In this document: positions 62,260 to 64,000 of the stretch, piece by piece
Numbering within the stretch: position 1 is the stretch's first letter
Layout of the letters: each line of letters starts with the position of its first letter
NCBI GenBank assembly: GCA_019009955.1
Contig: CM032228.1
Span: forward strand, 9,714,001 to 9,778,000
DNA from: Riptortus pedestris
Taxonomy: Eukaryota > Arthropoda > Insecta > Hemiptera > Alydidae
Length of the DNA stretch: 64,000 nt
Direction: 5' to 3'
Notes under the pieces: generated by a model
The model's database searches: none
The model's input: the letters and a program-made list of their open reading frames with translations, nothing else
Told to the model about the DNA's origin: nothing
Made by a program: the position numbers and the translations under genes

Positions 62260-62488
62260 AAATCAAAAGGATACGTCCTTCGAGATAAATGAAGCTTAAT
62301 GAAGGGATCGTATAAACATCTTGCTGATGAACAGGTATTCTGATTTCATCCGATTGATTAAAAGTATTTCCTGCATACGGTTGATGAGAGTGATATTGAA
62401 ACTGTGCCAATGAGTTATCGAATATTACATCCAATGTGACGTTGAGTATGTTATCCATGTCCAAATCATAATAAAGACTAACTTTCAA
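62260..62488 (-). pseudogene. Polinton-linked ORF fragment (possible capsid N-terminus)
   Basis: The start of a protein with 'YAGNTFNQSDEIRIPVHQQDVYTIPSLSFIYLEG', cut off at the join to the small ORF. 'DEIRI...QD...LP...Y' proteins accompany insect Polinton-like elements, and I suspect a double jelly-roll capsid protein. That identification is from memory and weak. Upstream, 62489-62914 has no gene I can support. Confidence 0.35.
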
Positions 62489-62914
62489 TTAGCAATGCAA
62501 CTTCTTGAAAAGATGGTTAATAAATAATTAACTTACGTTGGTCATGTTGACTATGAGGCTCTTCGGAGAAGACTGGATTGACCCGGATGTGGATTTTGCT
62601 GCTTATATACGTCTCGAGCAGGAAGAAGAAGAAAAACTGCATTGCCAAATTTGGTTATATAAGACGTATAATTCGAGATACTCCCCTAGTGTGCGCTGGA
62701 GTCTTATGAACATACGTACGTGTGTACCACAAGTAGATATTTTTGTTTGAATAACATCAATTAACATTTTACATTACTTTTGGGAAATTTAAGGCTGGTG
62801 CACTATTTATTAAATTCATTGCATGATAACGATATTTTTCGTTCGCCTCTGACGTGTTACTCGTATAAGGTATCGGTCATTTTTTTTTCGTTTTATGATT
62901 TGCATTCATTTAAT

Positions 62915-62931
62915 TTCTCTCTCTGTCTCTG

Positions 62932-62983
<52 letters not shown>
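62915..62983. repeat. (CT)n microsatellite
   Basis: A nearly pure CT dinucleotide run of about 45 bases (62939-62983) preceded by interrupted CT. The ORF predicted over it is an artefact. Confidence 0.95.
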
Positions 62984-62988
<5 letters not shown>

Positions 62989-63113
62989 AATTTAATAAAT
63001 TTAAAGGTTTTACTACTTCACGATTCACGTGCTTCACTTACACTTCTTGAACCTTTTCCATTAAAGCCAGGCAGTCGTCAATCCTTTCCATATCGGAGCA
63101 AAGTTTAGCGCAT

Positions 63114-63554
63114 TCACTCTTGTTGAGGCAGACAGCAGGTGATGTAGTTGTTAATTATTAAGTGAGGGAATGGACTTTGGTTTATCGTTGCGAACCATGG
63201 GTAAGCATGCTCGAACCTAATTACTCTGTTTTTTCCACGTTTCGTAAAATTGAGTACAATGTTCTCATATCTAACCTGCTCTTCCCCAGTGACCTTTTTT
63301 CCCTTGGCGAAGTAGCTGCATAACCTCGAAGCAAGTTGTACTATGTTTTTCCATTCTAGTCTGTTTAAGTACATACATCTCTTCTTTTCTATTAAAGCGA
63401 TGGTTGGTACACCGTCACAGAGACCAACTCGAATGAGCTTGGTGTTGGTGATTTTGAAGTCAGAGGTCAGATCCATTCCACAGACCGTCTTCATCGAGTG
63501 CGAATCGGAAACTAAGCTGAAAACCTCTGAATTAGGGGAGGGGGTAATATTCAA
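63114..63554 (-). CDS. Unknown 146-aa ORF
   Basis: The minus-strand frame encodes 'FKITNTKLIRVGLCDGVPTIALIEKKRCMYLNRLEWKNIVQL' and a C-terminal half with several aromatic residues. The stretch 'MYLNRLEWKNIVQLASRL' is weakly reminiscent of PC4-type DNA-binding folds, but I do not recognise the family. Sequence just downstream to 63040 reads on in another frame ('ECAKLCSDMERIDDCLALMEK'), so it may be a broken longer gene. It may belong to a Polinton-like element, given the neighbours. Confidence 0.35.
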   Translation of the reverse strand: MNITPSPNSEVFSLVSDSHSMKTVCGMDLTSDFKITNTKLIRVGLCDGVPTIALIEKKRCMYLNRLEWKNIVQLASRLCSYFAKGKKVTGEEQVRYENIVLNFTKRGKNRVIRFEHAYPWFATINQSPFPHLIINNYITCCLPQQE

Positions 63555-63750
63555 TTAATCAAAATCATCATGTATATAATGCTGCTAATTTCTTATTTAT
63601 GTCATGATGTCTATTTGCTACTATACAACATATACACGTAATAATCAAATTAAAAATGCAATAATAACAAAATCAAATTCAGCTTCAGTAGCATGTTCTC
63701 TGGCGGGTAATTTATCTTTTCTTTTTTTGCTCATACGCGAATTTTGCCAT

Positions 63751-63951
63751 TTATTGGTGTGCATCCTTTTCAGCCAACAAGTTAGTTTTTTCTACCTCTG
63801 TAGCAACTTTGATTTTGGTTTCGAATAGATCACACTTATGGCAGGTATCCTGTTTGGGTTGTTTAAATGCGATACCCAGCTCATGAAAACATTGGTTACA
63901 CAGTGATAGGCAAACAGGATTTTGCCGAGTCTCTTTGTATAAATCATACAT
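63751..63951 (-). pseudogene. Fragment of an insect transposon-like zinc-binding protein
   Basis: 66 residues with 'VCLSLCNQCFHELGIAFKQPKQDTCHKCDLFETKI' followed by a charged helix ending in H-Q. The 'P-K-x-D-T-C-x-x-C-D' pattern before a helical region is common in a multi-copy insect protein family that I associate with DNA transposons. No catalytic region is in the window. The frame seems to continue toward the right edge. Confidence 0.4.
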
Positions 63952-64000
63952 GGGGGAAATTGTTAAATTTGATGGCAGAAACTTTTTGTTAGTCCTGTTC

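Noticed and set aside
62780..62995. 71-aa plus-strand ORF with a Ser/Leu repeat
   Set aside because: The repeat is a translation of the CT microsatellite; there is no coding evidence upstream.
1..64000. tRNA, rRNA or other structured RNA genes
   Set aside because: I looked for tRNA T-arm and CCA-type patterns and rRNA-like blocks. The only tRNA-like sequences are the primer-binding-site complements in the Gypsy leaders.

Overview
This window looks like transposon-rich chromosomal DNA of an arthropod, most likely an insect. I see no ordinary host gene, rRNA, tRNA, operon or CRISPR array. Almost all the DNA can be assigned to mobile elements and old virus insertions: Ty3/Gypsy LTR retroelements of the env-bearing (errantivirus) kind, TTAA-specific piggyBac transposons, a Tigger/pogo element, Jockey-, I- and R2-like non-LTR retrotransposons, a hAT fragment, Polinton/Maverick-type DNA polymerase fragments, and three pieces of an ambisense densovirus (Parvoviridae). 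An insect host is inferred from this combination, not from a host marker gene.

Layout. 1-0.3 kb: non-LTR RT fragment. 0.3-12 kb: a Gypsy pol (copy G) split by an LTR-bounded Gypsy block (copy E, LTRs 1462-1648 and 10338-10524). Inside E, most of the RT is replaced by a decayed piggyBac (pB1) joined to a densovirus segment with a full-length capsid ORF. 12-16 kb: Gypsy copy C, interrupted in gag by piggyBac pB2. 16-17.5 kb: a composite of Jockey pieces, densovirus NS1 and hAT. 17.5-26.1 kb: Gypsy copy D, interrupted by a complete Tigger element in RT, a non-LTR fragment, and a densovirus NS segment in gag. 26.9-30 kb: minisatellite and Polinton polymerase fragments (P1). 30-38.2 kb: Gypsy copy F, scrambled by internal deletions and hit by piggyBac pB3, a 5'-truncated I-like element and piggyBac pB4. 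38.2-39.9 kb: Jockey endonuclease fragment, minisatellite, Polinton P2. 39.9-47 kb: Gypsy copy A, truncated and mutated. 47-51.4 kb: near full-length but broken Jockey element. 51.5-62.5 kb: Polinton P3, whose polymerase gene was hit by an unrelated LTR and by Gypsy copy B. B is complete and young, with identical 237-bp LTRs and a 4-bp target duplication. 62.5-64 kb: a CT microsatellite and two unassigned or transposon-like ORFs.

How it fits together. Apart from one densovirus capsid ORF, every coding remnant I can orient reads on the minus strand. Several nesting steps can be read exactly from TTAA, TA, 4-bp or 15-bp target duplications, which gives a relative order of insertion. A one-sided, nested array of env-bearing Gypsy elements plus endogenous viral fragments is the architecture of a uni-strand piRNA cluster such as Drosophila flamenco. 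That function is an inference only. The second notable pattern is in the piggyBacs: three unrelated elements each carry their own palindrome repeated at set distances from the ends and once near the transposase start.
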